Shown here: piece after piece, positions 29,142 to 38,003 of the stretch | How positions within the stretch are numbered: the stretch's first letter is position 1 | Layout of the letters: every line of letters starts with the position of its first letter | From: a virus | DNA length: 44,984 nucleotides | Virus record (IMG/VR): IMGVR_UViG_3300010371_000015 | Location: 1 to 44,984 of that record | Reading direction: 5' to 3' (one strand) | Made by a program: the position numbers and the translations under genes | Notes under the pieces: generated by a model | The model's input: the letters and a program-made list of their open reading frames with translations, nothing else | What the model was told of the DNA's origin: nothing | Database searches by the model: none

Positions 29142-31112
29142 ATGATTCGCCTGACCCTCGACACGGAAACCGATCTCATCCGGCCCGGGAACCAATTCCC
29201 GGATCTGGCTTGTGTCGCGCTTCGTGTCGGGGGTCAGGGGTCTCTGTTCCACGGGGCCGAGCAATCGACGATCGAGCTAGTCCGGGAGATTCTCGCCAAT
29301 CCCGAGATCCTGATCGTCGGCCATTCAATCGCCTATGATATGGGCGTTTTCCTCGCCAGAGACTTTAGCCTCTGGCCCCTCATCCGAGACGCCTATAAGG
29401 CCAATCGGATCACGGATACGGAGATCCGAGGCAAACTCCTGGACATCGCCGCCGGGACTCGGAAATTCTACGATGACGGAGACGGGGCGGAAAAAAGCAC
29501 GTACGCCCTAGATGCCCTCGCGGAAAGGTTCCTGAATCGGAAACTCGATAAGAACACCTGGCGCCTCCGGTATGGTGAACTCCGACGGTTCCCGCTCGAC
29601 GGATGGCCCGAAGGTGCGCGCCTCTACCCCCTGGAGGATGTCCGGGCCACGGACGATCTTTACGAGATTCAGGCCACCCAGGACCCCCGATTTCTCCGAG
29701 ATGAGTTTCGCCAGGCCCGCGCCGCGTTCTGGATCCGCCTCATGGGGGGCTGGGGAATCCACACGGACGAACAGGGGATCCGGGAACTCGCACGGCGCAC
29801 GGAGCAGGAATATCAGACCGTGGCCCGCGATATGCGAATGTGCGGGCTACTCCGCGACGATCGCACGGTCCGACGCCGAACGGGGGCCGTGGAAACGCTC
29901 CCTGGGGCTCGGAATACCAAAGCGGCCCAGGCCATGATTATCGAGGCGTACCGGCGCCAAGGTCGGGATTTCCCCCGGACCGCAACCGGCCTCCCGGCCC
30001 TGGACGAACAAGCCTGCCAGGACTCGGGTAATAAGACGCTGATCGCATATGCCAAACTCGCCCGGCTAAAGGCGATCCTGTCGAAGGACATTCCTCTCCT
30101 GGAGCGGGGGATTAAGTTCCCGATTCATTCCCGATTTGAGACCCTCCAGGAATCCGGTCGCACGGGATCTGCAGATCCGAACATCCAGAATCCCAAGCGC
30201 TCGGGGGGCATCCGGGAGTGTTTCGTCCCCCGGTGTCTCACGTGCGGGCACGTGCTCACGGCTAACGACGTCGGAGCCCAACGGTGCCAATGCGGAGCGG
30301 GCCTGACGGTATTCCTGGAATGTGACTATTCCGGCGCCGAACTCTGCACTCTTGCGCAAACCTGTCTGGAAATCGTCAAATTCTCCTATTTGGCAGACGC
30401 CCTAAACGCCGGCCGGGATCCGCATCTGATGATCGCGGAACAGATCCTGGGACAGCCCTACGATCTCCTGAAAGAGACTCACGGGGCGGGCCCCCAGGCG
30501 GGTTGTGTCGCGGAGAAGGCTGAACACTGTCCCTGTCCGTATTGCACCGTGGACAATGCCAGGCAGACGGGCAAGGTAGCGAATTTCGGATTTATGGGTG
30601 GTCTGGGCCCCGTGGCGTTGGTGGCCTTCGCCCTCGCGCAATACGGGGTCCGTCTAACCGAGGATCAGGCACGGGACCTCAAACGCACCTGGATGCGAAT
30701 GTGGCCCGAAATGCGAAAGTTTTTCGATTATATCGATCGCTGTATCAATCAACCTTTCCCGTGCGTCGAGCAACTCTATTCGGGCCGATGGGTCGGGAAT
30801 CCCATTTATACGAAAGCCTGCAATACTTATGCACAGGGCCTCGCCGCGGACATGGCAAAGGAGGCCGGTTGGCTCATCCTGGAGGCGACGTTCGACCCCT
30901 CGTCACCCCTGTTCGGGTGTCGGATCGTGAACTTCGTTCATGACGCTTTCATGCTTGAATGTCCCGAGTTCCGCGCCAAGGAGGCAGCAAAGGAACTCTC
31001 CAGGCTCATGATCGAAGCGGCAAAGGTCTGGATCCCCGACGTCAAGATCAAGGCTAAGCCGGTGATCATGCGGCGCTGGTCCAAAAAACCGGAGTTTGCA
31101 TGGGCCGCGTGA
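29142..31112 (+). CDS. Family A DNA polymerase
   Basis: A 656-residue polymerase. An N-terminal exonuclease-like motif 'LTLDTETDL' (residues 4-12) is followed by the polymerase core: motif A 'LECDYSGAELC' (D395, E400), motif B 'RQTGKVANFGF' (R474, K478, F482), motif C 'NFVHDAF' (H600, D601). The motif C glutamate is replaced by Ala602, and the O-helix tyrosine position (486) is Gly. Before motif A is a four-cysteine insert ('CLTCGHVLTANDVGAQRCQC'), and before motif B 'HCPCPYC'; both could bind zinc. ATG at 29142 follows the previous stop by one base. Confidence 0.85.
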   Translation: MIRLTLDTETDLIRPGNQFPDLACVALRVGGQGSLFHGAEQSTIELVREILANPEILIVGHSIAYDMGVFLARDFSLWPLIRDAYKANRITDTEIRGKLLDIAAGTRKFYDDGDGAEKSTYALDALAERFLNRKLDKNTWRLRYGELRRFPLDGWPEGARLYPLEDVRATDDLYEIQATQDPRFLRDEFRQARAAFWIRLMGGWGIHTDEQGIRELARRTEQEYQTVARDMRMCGLLRDDRTVRRRTGAVETLPGARNTKAAQAMIIEAYRRQGRDFPRTATGLPALDEQACQDSGNKTLIAYAKLARLKAILSKDIPLLERGIKFPIHSRFETLQESGRTGSADPNIQNPKRSGGIRECFVPRCLTCGHVLTANDVGAQRCQCGAGLTVFLECDYSGAELCTLAQTCLEIVKFSYLADALNAGRDPHLMIAEQILGQPYDLLKETHGAGPQAGCVAEKAEHCPCPYCTVDNARQTGKVANFGFMGGLGPVALVAFALAQYGVRLTEDQARDLKRTWMRMWPEMRKFFDYIDRCINQPFPCVEQLYSGRWVGNPIYTKACNTYAQGLAADMAKEAGWLILEATFDPSSPLFGCRIVNFVHDAFMLECPEFRAKEAAKELSRLMIEAAKVWIPDVKIKAKPVIMRRWSKKPEFAWAA

Positions 31113-31564
31113 TTTGGTTCTTCGACCCCGGGCGGGAGACTGGGTGGGCCGTGGGATGGGACGGAGAACTCCTGGCTTGTGGATTGCTCCGAGCCTATCC
31201 GGACAAGGCTCTCTGGATGCCCGGTGAGGAAGGAGAGGCAAAAGCCTGGATCGAGTTCCCGGAATATCGGGAGCACAATAACAAGGTTGCGATCAACGAT
31301 CTCCTGGCACTTGCCTCGAAAGCGGGCCGAATCGAAGAAAGGTGCCTCCTCTGGGGATATACCACGCACAGGGTCAAACCCTCTGGGTGGAAAGGCGCGG
31401 TCCCGAAGGAGATTCACCATCAGCGGGTTCTCGCCGAACTCCGCCCCGCGGAACACCAGATCTTGACTCCCGTACTGAGCGCCCTTGCTCACGGGATCCG
31501 GCATAACGTCCTGGATGCGGTCGGAGGTTTCCTCTGGGCCGCAAAGCGAGAGGGGTTGCGATGA
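31100..31564 (+). CDS. RuvC-like Holliday junction resolvase
   Basis: A 154-residue protein of RNase H fold: 'VIWFFDPGRETGWAVGW' (first catalytic Asp about residue 9), a middle acidic region, and 'HNVLDAVGGFLWAAKR' (Asp about residue 140) as in RuvC-like nucleases. It would cut branched DNA before packaging. It overlaps the polymerase by 13 bases and the next gene by ATGA. Confidence 0.72.
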   Translation: MGRVIWFFDPGRETGWAVGWDGELLACGLLRAYPDKALWMPGEEGEAKAWIEFPEYREHNNKVAINDLLALASKAGRIEERCLLWGYTTHRVKPSGWKGAVPKEIHHQRVLAELRPAEHQILTPVLSALAHGIRHNVLDAVGGFLWAAKREGLR

Positions 31565-31815
31565 CTCTGGAGGATTGGGTCCTGGAACGTGTCCAGGCAA
31601 GCGACGGAATGGCCACGGCCGATAGTGTTCTCCGGGCCCTCGCGGATAGCTCGGGGGTGTCGTTCGTCACTGTCTCGGGGGCGTACCGTGGCGCGAGGAT
31701 GGGCCTTTACACGAAGGCCAGGGCCGTGAGCAAGGCGACGGGTTGGAAAGTCTCGATTCCCACCCTTTGCGGGGATACGGACATCACGGCCGAGATTCGG
31801 AGCATGTTCTCGTGA
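31561..31815 (+). CDS. Small protein of unknown function, 84 residues
   Basis: ATG overlaps the resolvase stop. Residues about 5-50 read like a winged helix or HTH ('ADSVLRALADSSGVSFVTVSGAYRGAR'), then a short beta end. Possibly DNA-binding. No family recognised. Confidence 0.55.
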   Translation: MTLEDWVLERVQASDGMATADSVLRALADSSGVSFVTVSGAYRGARMGLYTKARAVSKATGWKVSIPTLCGDTDITAEIRSMFS

Positions 31816-32048
31816 GCGAACTCTCCCAACCCCCCGAGAAACCGATCCCCTGGACGTTCAGGACTCCCGCCGAGGGACCCAAACTTCTCCAGCCTCATAT
31901 TACAGATTATCCTAACATCGTGGTTATCTTTCAGAAGGTCACCTCCTGGCGTCAAACCACGGTCCTGGATAGGTTCGCTTTCCCCGCCCGTCAGAAGGCC
32001 GCTCTCATCCTCGGGGTATCTCCCGAATCCCTGGAGCTTGTGAAATGA
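31812..32048 (+). CDS. Small protein of unknown function, 78 residues
   Basis: GTG overlaps the previous stop (GTGA) and the stop overlaps the next ATG. Proline-rich start, then alpha/beta ('NIVVIFQKVTSW', 'ARQKAALILGVSPESLELVK'). No motif recognised. Confidence 0.55.
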   Translation: MSELSQPPEKPIPWTFRTPAEGPKLLQPHITDYPNIVVIFQKVTSWRQTTVLDRFAFPARQKAALILGVSPESLELVK

Positions 32049-32317
32049 CCATTTCCCCTGAACAATTCGCGGACTTCGAACCTCCCTCCGCCCCCGATAT
32101 CTCGGGATCCTCTGGCGAATATTCGCATCTGGTCCTGCATTGGGGCGACGAAACCCTCCGAGTCACCTCCGACGGAGAGATCGAGATCAACGGGGAGATC
32201 ATCGGTGAGCCCAGGGACATCGGCGAGACCCTGATTGATTGGGCCCGTTACATGGCAGCGCACACCCCGGCCCATCCCTCGCCCATCGTGACGGCCCCGA
32301 ACCCCGGGAGGGAATGA
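32045..32317 (+). CDS. Small acidic protein of unknown function, 90 residues
   Basis: ATG overlaps the previous stop and its own stop overlaps the next ATG. Strongly acidic in the first 65 residues ('SGEYSHLVLHWGDETLRV' followed by 'DGEIEINGEIIGEP'), then a proline-rich end. Its charge would suit a DNA mimic or a partner of a basic protein. No family recognised. Confidence 0.55.
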   Translation: MTISPEQFADFEPPSAPDISGSSGEYSHLVLHWGDETLRVTSDGEIEINGEIIGEPRDIGETLIDWARYMAAHTPAHPSPIVTAPNPGRE

Positions 32318-32934
32318 TGAGCCGGAAAGATCCCCCCGCCCCCGTGACCGATCTCGCGACCATCCGCGCCGAACTCGACCCCGAGCAGGCCGAGACGTCC
32401 GCGGCCGTCGCGTGGATCCGTGACGTGTTCCAGATCGTGGACGATGCCACGTTCGCCACGGCAGGGGAAATGCTCACCCAGGCCAAGGGGCGTTGGAAAA
32501 TCCTGGAGGACAAGCGGACCTCCCTGACGAAACCCCTCCTGGCGGTCAAGCGTGGGATTGACGATCTGTTCTCCCCCGTGCTCGGGAGCCTCGCTCAAAC
32601 CGAGCAGATCCTGAAACAGAAGATCGGCGCGTTCACGGCCGCTCGGGAGGAGCAGCGTCGAGCGCTCATGAGGTCTAGCGCGGCGGAACATCAGGCCGGG
32701 GGAACGCCGATCATGGTCATCCCCGAACCCGCCAAGGTGCAGGGCGTCTCGGTTCAGGTGTTCTGGAACTTCCGAATCACGGACCCCGATCAAGTCCCCC
32801 GGGATCTCTGTTCCCCGGACCAGGCCAAGATCGGGCGCGCGGTGTGGTACGCAAACACGGAGACTCCCCCGCGCCCGATCTCTGGTGTCGAATTCTTCCT
32901 GGATCAACAGGTGTCCGCGAGGGCCGCAAAGTGA
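32314..32934 (+). CDS. Coiled-coil protein of phage recombination operons
   Basis: A 206-residue protein. A long helical region (about 20-130) with 'KGRWKILEDKRTSLTKPLLAVKRGIDDLF' and 'AAREEQRRAL' is followed by a compact C-terminal motif 'VFWNFRITDPDQVPRDLCSPDQAKIGRAV' and 'ISGVEFF'. This C-terminal motif recurs in uncharacterised phage proteins near recombination genes. Role unknown; a DNA-recombination accessory is inferred from neighbours. Two ATG codons at 32314 and 32317. Confidence 0.6.
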   Translation: MMSRKDPPAPVTDLATIRAELDPEQAETSAAVAWIRDVFQIVDDATFATAGEMLTQAKGRWKILEDKRTSLTKPLLAVKRGIDDLFSPVLGSLAQTEQILKQKIGAFTAAREEQRRALMRSSAAEHQAGGTPIMVIPEPAKVQGVSVQVFWNFRITDPDQVPRDLCSPDQAKIGRAVWYANTETPPRPISGVEFFLDQQVSARAAK

Positions 32935-33773
32935 CCGCCCAGGTTTGGAATCAGGACTCCCTCGGCCTCCCGGCGTCCTACGTGGCGCAATTCCACGTCA
33001 TGATCACGGATCCACCCTATCGGCCCTGGGTACATGAAAAGGCCACGTCCCAGAGTGTCAGTCGCGGAACCCGACACCGGGATCTGGGCTTTGACCCGAT
33101 CTCGGACACGATGCGGAACACCATCGGGGCCTGGACGGCCCACGTTCAGCGATGGTCGATCGTATATTCCGACGTCGAGACCTCGCACCTTCTGCAAGAA
33201 GCCGGCGAGCGTGCGGGATCCGAGTATATCCGGACCATGCCCTGGGTTCGATGGTCGATGCCCAATCTCCAGGGGAATCGCCCGGCCCAGGGTTTCGAGC
33301 ATATTCTGGCGTTCCACCCTCCGGGCAAGAAACGCTGGAACGGACCGGGGTCCCTGGTGGCGTTCACGGATGAGCCGGGGGCCGACGATACGATCGTCTT
33401 CCTGGAAAAGGCGCTCCGGGGTGAGTCGAAACACAAGACGGAGAAACCCCTCGACCAGGCTCTGAATCTCGTTTCTTACTTCACGGACATCGGGGAGTCC
33501 GTGTTCGATCCCTTCTCTGGACACGCCACGATTGGCCTGGCCTGTCGCCTCCTCGGCCGGCATTACGTCGGTTTCGAGATCGATCCCGGTTGGGCGTCGA
33601 GGTCCCAGGCTCGCCTCTCGGGGCCCTTCTCGGAGCGGGACATGCAAAGGGTTATCCGATGGCTCGAAACCGACTCTGAGCCCGTGTCCTCTCTCACGGA
33701 GGGGCCGTCGGTCGAGAGGGCCAAGCGACGGGCCCAGGACAAGGAAAACGTCAGAAACGGAGTCTTCCTGTGA
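32931..33773 (+). CDS. DNA methyltransferase, beta class
   Basis: A 280-residue protein. DPPY-like catalytic motif IV 'MITDPPYRPW' lies near the N-terminus (about residues 24-33), and AdoMet motifs X/I ('KHKTEKPLDQALNLV', 'VFDPFSGHATIGLACRLLGRHYVGFEID') lie about residues 168-222. That order defines the beta class. DPPY favours adenine-N6 as target. No restriction partner is nearby. GTG start overlaps the previous stop (GTGA). It is the second methyltransferase of the phage. Confidence 0.82.
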   Translation: MTAQVWNQDSLGLPASYVAQFHVMITDPPYRPWVHEKATSQSVSRGTRHRDLGFDPISDTMRNTIGAWTAHVQRWSIVYSDVETSHLLQEAGERAGSEYIRTMPWVRWSMPNLQGNRPAQGFEHILAFHPPGKKRWNGPGSLVAFTDEPGADDTIVFLEKALRGESKHKTEKPLDQALNLVSYFTDIGESVFDPFSGHATIGLACRLLGRHYVGFEIDPGWASRSQARLSGPFSERDMQRVIRWLETDSEPVSSLTEGPSVERAKRRAQDKENVRNGVFL

Positions 33774-34138
33774 AAAAGCGTCTGGTCATCATCGAATCCC
33801 CCTTCAAGGGAGACGGGATCAATCCCCCGGAGCGAAACGCCGAATATGCCAGGGAGTGTCTCCGTGATTCCCTCCGTCGAGGGGAGGCGCCCTTCGCCTC
33901 TCATCTGCTTTACACGCAAGTCCTGGACGACACGAACCCGGCCGAGAGGACTCAGGGAATCGAGGCGGGCCTGGCCTGGGGGGCGAAGGCCGATCTGACC
34001 GCGGTCTACACCGACAGGGGGATCTCCGACGGTATGCGCCTCGGAATCGCGGCGGCGGAGAAGGCCGGGCGGAGGATCGAATTCCGCAAGGTCAACGCCT
34101 ACAATCCCAAACACTTTGCGGATCCGGAAAAGGACTGA
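33770..34138 (+). CDS. Deoxyribosyltransferase-like protein (DUF7768/DUF4406 type)
   Basis: A 122-residue protein with the pattern 'VIIESPFKGDG', 'YARECLRDSLRRGEAPFASHLLYTQ', 'ERTQGIEAGLAWGAKAD' and 'GISDGMRLGIAAA', typical of the small phage and bacterial family related to nucleoside 2-deoxyribosyltransferases. It may act on nucleotides or DNA-precursor pools. Substrate unknown. GTG start; the stop overlaps the large-terminase ATG (TGATG). Confidence 0.65.
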   Translation: MKKRLVIIESPFKGDGINPPERNAEYARECLRDSLRRGEAPFASHLLYTQVLDDTNPAERTQGIEAGLAWGAKADLTAVYTDRGISDGMRLGIAAAEKAGRRIEFRKVNAYNPKHFADPEKD

Positions 34139-35685
34139 TGTTCGATCTCCGGACTCGGATCGCTACGGACCGCGCCCTGGTGGCGAAGGGGACCTTTTAC
34201 GATTTCTTCCCCATGGTCTGGCATATGCTCGATCCGGCCCCCCTCGTCCGGAATTGGCATATCGAGCAGGTGTGTATTCACCTGGAGGCAATGTCTCTGG
34301 GGGAGATTCGCAAGCTCCTGATCAATATCCCCCCCGGTTCCGGGAAATCAAACCTCCTCACGGCCTGGAACATCTGGGAATGGATCCACCGTCCCCAGAC
34401 CAAATTCCTTTTCATGTCCTACGATGCCTCCCTGGTCGGGACTCGGGACGGAGGGAAGGTGGTCAAGGTTCTCCAATCGGACTGGTTCAAGATGCGCTGG
34501 GGCGAACTCTTGCCTTCGGGCAAACCGGCCGCTTCGATGTTCGATACCAAAGCGGGAGGATTCCGATTCTCGACCAGCCCAGGGGGAAAGGCGACCGGGC
34601 GTCACGCCGACATCCGAGGGATCGACGATCCCCTGAAACCGAAGGACACCATGGGCGGGGCCACGCAAACCAAAGCGGCCCTCCGAACGGTGTCCGAGTT
34701 CATCGGTGGAACGATGTCCTCCCGAGCTACGGATCTCCGAACGGTCCGGGACTTGATCGTGATGCAGCGCCTTCACGAGGAGGATCCGTGTGGGGAAATG
34801 CTCGCAAAGGGGGGCTGGCTCCAGTTGCGGTTTCCCATGCTTTACGAGGCAGCGTTTCCCTGTAAAACCCAATGGGGCGGCGATCCCAGGGAGACAGAGG
34901 GGGACCTCCTCTTTCCCGAGCGCTTTCCCTTGGAGGAGGTCACGGACCTCCGAGACAATCGGATCGGCTTGGACGGGTTCGCGGCGCAATACCAGCAGCG
35001 CCCCGTGAGGCAGGGCGGCAGTATCTTCCAGCGCTCATGGTGGCGATTCTTTCACACGATCCCCGACGTTCCGGAGCCCTGTCTCTGTGATCGATGCCAT
35101 GCCCTGAAAAGGACCATTCCCGGGTGTCGAGAGGCTCCCGCTAGGACGTGTCGCCTCCTGCCCTTTACGGGGTTCGATTCCGAATCCTGGGATTGCACCT
35201 TCAAGAAATCGGACACGTCAGACTTCGTAGCTGGGGGTGTTTTCCGGGCGGCGGAGAACGGCGTCTTCCTCCTCGACGTACGGAACGAACGCCTTTCGTT
35301 CACCCAGACGATCCAGGCTATCCGAGACATGAGCCTGGCCCACCCTCACGCTTACGATAAACTGATCGAGGACAAGGCCAACGGCCCCGCCGTCGAGGAC
35401 GCCCTCCGGGCCGAGATCCCCGGCCTGACCCTGGTCAATCCCATGGGCGGGAAACCGGCCCGCGCTAACGCAGGATCGGTCTACATGAGCGGCGGCCGGT
35501 TCTACCTACCCCACCCTGACCTAGCCCCCTGGGTGTGGTCTTTCATGGCTCAGCATGAGGGTTTCCCGAACGCTGCCTTCGATGATATGGTTGACATGAC
35601 GTCGCAATATCTGGTCCGCCTGAAGTCTCACGGTGAGCATTTCAGCGCCGCAATGGCCCGGATCCGGCAAGGTCTCAAACCATGA
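34138..35685 (+). CDS. terL: Terminase large subunit
   Basis: A 515-residue packaging motor. The ATPase domain has Walker A 'NIPPGSGKSNLL' (about residues 62-73) and Walker B 'IRGIDDPLK' (about 160-168). The nuclease domain has the acidic cluster around 'TGFDSESWDCTFKKSD' (about 344-359) with later Asp residues near 'FDDMVDM'. A Cys-rich segment (about 315-337) lies between them and could bind metal. It cuts the concatemer and pumps DNA into the prohead. It overlaps the portal gene by ATGA. Confidence 0.9.
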   Translation: MFDLRTRIATDRALVAKGTFYDFFPMVWHMLDPAPLVRNWHIEQVCIHLEAMSLGEIRKLLINIPPGSGKSNLLTAWNIWEWIHRPQTKFLFMSYDASLVGTRDGGKVVKVLQSDWFKMRWGELLPSGKPAASMFDTKAGGFRFSTSPGGKATGRHADIRGIDDPLKPKDTMGGATQTKAALRTVSEFIGGTMSSRATDLRTVRDLIVMQRLHEEDPCGEMLAKGGWLQLRFPMLYEAAFPCKTQWGGDPRETEGDLLFPERFPLEEVTDLRDNRIGLDGFAAQYQQRPVRQGGSIFQRSWWRFFHTIPDVPEPCLCDRCHALKRTIPGCREAPARTCRLLPFTGFDSESWDCTFKKSDTSDFVAGGVFRAAENGVFLLDVRNERLSFTQTIQAIRDMSLAHPHAYDKLIEDKANGPAVEDALRAEIPGLTLVNPMGGKPARANAGSVYMSGGRFYLPHPDLAPWVWSFMAQHEGFPNAAFDDMVDMTSQYLVRLKSHGEHFSAAMARIRQGLKP

Positions 35686-37121
35686 GCATTCTGGAGAGGG
35701 TTCGCAATCGCTGGGATTCGTGGACCAATTTCTGGACGGGTCTCGGGACGCCCCGAGACAAGACCGAATATGGTGACTATCAACTCAACTCCCGCCTGAC
35801 TGATTACGAACTCGCCGCGCTCTACAATACCAGCGCCATCCCGCGGCGAATCGTCAACATCGTCCCTCGGGAAATGCTCCGCCAGGGTTTCGCGGTCACC
35901 TGTCCCGACCCTACCGCCGCCACGACCGTCTCCGAAAAGCTCAAGTCCCTGGACGCCCTCAACATGGTTCGGGAGGGGTTCATCCTCGGGCGCCTGTTCG
36001 GCGGGGCCGTCCTCATGATCGGGGCGGACGACGGGCGGGATCCCACCGAACCCCTGGACGAGGGGGGGATCCGATCTCTCAAGTTCCTCCAGGTGTTCGA
36101 TCGTCGGCGGGTCATCCCCGAGACGTATTACCAGGATCCGAGACATCCCAAATTCGGGGAGCCGTGTGTTTACCGCCTCTCGGCCCTCCGAACCGGGGCC
36201 GTGTCCTACGTCCACGAATCCCGCCTGATCGTGTTCCGTGGGGCCTATACCCCGGCCCAGGAGCGCCTTTATCTCGTGTCCTGGGACTATTCGGTCCTTC
36301 AGGCGCCCTATTCGGAACTCCGGCAGTTTTCGATGAATCATAAATCCGTCGAATACCTCATGACGGATGCCAGCCAGGGCGTGTTCACCATGCGGGGGCT
36401 TCTCCGCATGATCGCCGAAAACAAGCTGGAAGACCTCCAAGCGCGCGCAACTCTCCTGGACATGAGTCGATCCTTCGCTCGGGCCGTCATGCTCGACGCC
36501 GACCAAGGGGAGAAATTCGAGAAAGTCCAGACGACGTTCGCCGGGATCAAGGATGTCCTGGATGCGAGCGCGCAACTCCTGAGCGCGGCATCCGGGATCC
36601 CTGTCGCGGTCCTCCTCGGGAAAATCGAGGCGGGCCTGAATGCGACGGCCGAGGGCCCGATCCGTCTCTGGTATGATGAGCTTTCCTGCGACCGGGAACA
36701 GGATCTCCAACCCCGGCTGGAGCGTCTGGTCAAGATCGTCGCCCTGTCCCTCCGTCTCGGGGATAGGAAATTCGGAGTCCGCTTCAAACCCCTCTGGCAA
36801 GAGACGGCCAAGGAGAAGGCCGAACGCAACAAATTGGAGGCGGAGGAGGCCCAGATCTGGATTACGGCCGAAGTCCTGACCCCGGACGAAGTTGCCGTCG
36901 CCAGGTTCTCGGGCGAGGAACCGCAACCCTACCGCGTCAATCCCAAATCCAGGATCGTGGATCCCACCCTCGGGATCGGCGATATTCCGGGCGCTCGCCC
37001 CGCGGCAGCGAAACCGGAACCCCCGGCGATCCCGGACGGGAACCAGGGTCTGAGCGGTCCGGCGCCCCCGGTACAGAAACCCCCGCCGGATGCGAAAGCG
37101 GACCTCCCGCTGACCGTATGA
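35682..37121 (+). CDS. Portal protein (DUF1073 type)
   Basis: A 479-residue protein. The N-terminal 'WDSWTNFWTGLGTPRDKT', 'LAALYNTSAIPRRIVNIVPREMLRQGF' and 'LKFLQVFDRRRVIPE' are the pattern of the DUF1073 portal family. It would form the dodecameric ring through which DNA enters. The C-terminal 80 residues are proline-rich. It overlaps the terminase and the gpF-like gene by ATGA. Confidence 0.85.
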   Translation: MSILERVRNRWDSWTNFWTGLGTPRDKTEYGDYQLNSRLTDYELAALYNTSAIPRRIVNIVPREMLRQGFAVTCPDPTAATTVSEKLKSLDALNMVREGFILGRLFGGAVLMIGADDGRDPTEPLDEGGIRSLKFLQVFDRRRVIPETYYQDPRHPKFGEPCVYRLSALRTGAVSYVHESRLIVFRGAYTPAQERLYLVSWDYSVLQAPYSELRQFSMNHKSVEYLMTDASQGVFTMRGLLRMIAENKLEDLQARATLLDMSRSFARAVMLDADQGEKFEKVQTTFAGIKDVLDASAQLLSAASGIPVAVLLGKIEAGLNATAEGPIRLWYDELSCDREQDLQPRLERLVKIVALSLRLGDRKFGVRFKPLWQETAKEKAERNKLEAEEAQIWITAEVLTPDEVAVARFSGEEPQPYRVNPKSRIVDPTLGIGDIPGARPAAAKPEPPAIPDGNQGLSGPAPPVQKPPPDAKADLPLTV

Positions 37122-37984
37122 GCGCCAGGCGCCGAATCCCGAGCGCCCGTCATCGGCGAACGAAGGGCCTTAAACCCCCCATGGGGGAGGCCCTTCGTTA
37201 TGCCGCGTTCATCCGCGGACTCCTGGTCAAGTTCCAGGACAGGGCTCTCCCGATCATCCTCCACGGTTGGGAAAAGAACACCGTCGCCTTCGGCCACGGG
37301 AAACCCCTTCGGGCAGATGCCTCCGAGTTTCGAGGGCAGAAACTCGGGGCCCTGAAACTGGAGCTAGAGGAGGTTCTAGATCCCAATACGATCACGCCCG
37401 AGATCGAGAAATTCGCCGCCAAGATCAGCGACAAGGGGAAGACAGAGTTTAAGCGGGTGATCGGGATCACGTCCAAGGAGACGGGCGTTGCGGCGAAACT
37501 CCGGCAATTCCAGATCGATAACATTTCTTATATCAAGTCCCTGGCCGGGAAACAGATCCAGGACATCGACGCGATCCTGGTCGATGCGGAGGCGGGGGCT
37601 TGGCGCGTCGAGGATCTCTCTGAAAAGCTGGTGCATTCGTTCGGGGTGACCCAATCAAAAGCGGACCTCCTCGCCCGAGATCAAACCCTGTCCCTGAATG
37701 GGCAACTGACCCAAATCCGCCAGACGAACGCTGGGATTACCCAATATGTCTGGACGACAAGCAATGACGAGCGGGTCCGCCCGACGCACCAGGATCTGGA
37801 GGGCACGGTCCAATCATGGGCTAGCCCGCCCGAGGTCTCAGACGACGGGCGCACGGGTCACCCGGGCGAGGACTTCCAATGCCGTTGCACGGCGTTTCCC
37901 ATCCTTGACGAACTCGGAGGAGCGGACTCGGCCCTGGAAAACCTACGCTCAAACCCCGCGGCGCGTCCTAGCCAGGATGAGTGA
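37118..37984 (+). CDS. Mu gpF-like minor head protein
   Basis: A 288-residue protein. The C-terminal motif 'VWTTSNDERVRPTHQDLEG', followed by 'GHPGEDFQCRCTAFPIL' (about 205-265), is the signature of the phage Mu F / SPP1 gp7 family of minor head proteins, which sit inside the capsid near the portal. The N-terminal two thirds are helical. It follows the portal and precedes the protease/scaffold gene, a standard order. Confidence 0.85.
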   Translation: MSARRRIPSARHRRTKGLKPPMGEALRYAAFIRGLLVKFQDRALPIILHGWEKNTVAFGHGKPLRADASEFRGQKLGALKLELEEVLDPNTITPEIEKFAAKISDKGKTEFKRVIGITSKETGVAAKLRQFQIDNISYIKSLAGKQIQDIDAILVDAEAGAWRVEDLSEKLVHSFGVTQSKADLLARDQTLSLNGQLTQIRQTNAGITQYVWTTSNDERVRPTHQDLEGTVQSWASPPEVSDDGRTGHPGEDFQCRCTAFPILDELGGADSALENLRSNPAARPSQDE

Positions 37985-38003
37985 CTCCTGGTAGGGTGGA
38001 ACC

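Noticed and set aside
27644-29179. Antisense open frame of 511 residues over the helicase and SSB-like genes
   Set aside because: The proline/glycine repeat of the sense gene produces an Arg-rich antisense frame. No start signal.
35628-36926. Antisense open frame of 432 residues over the portal gene
   Set aside because: Shadow of the portal gene caused by GC-rich third positions.
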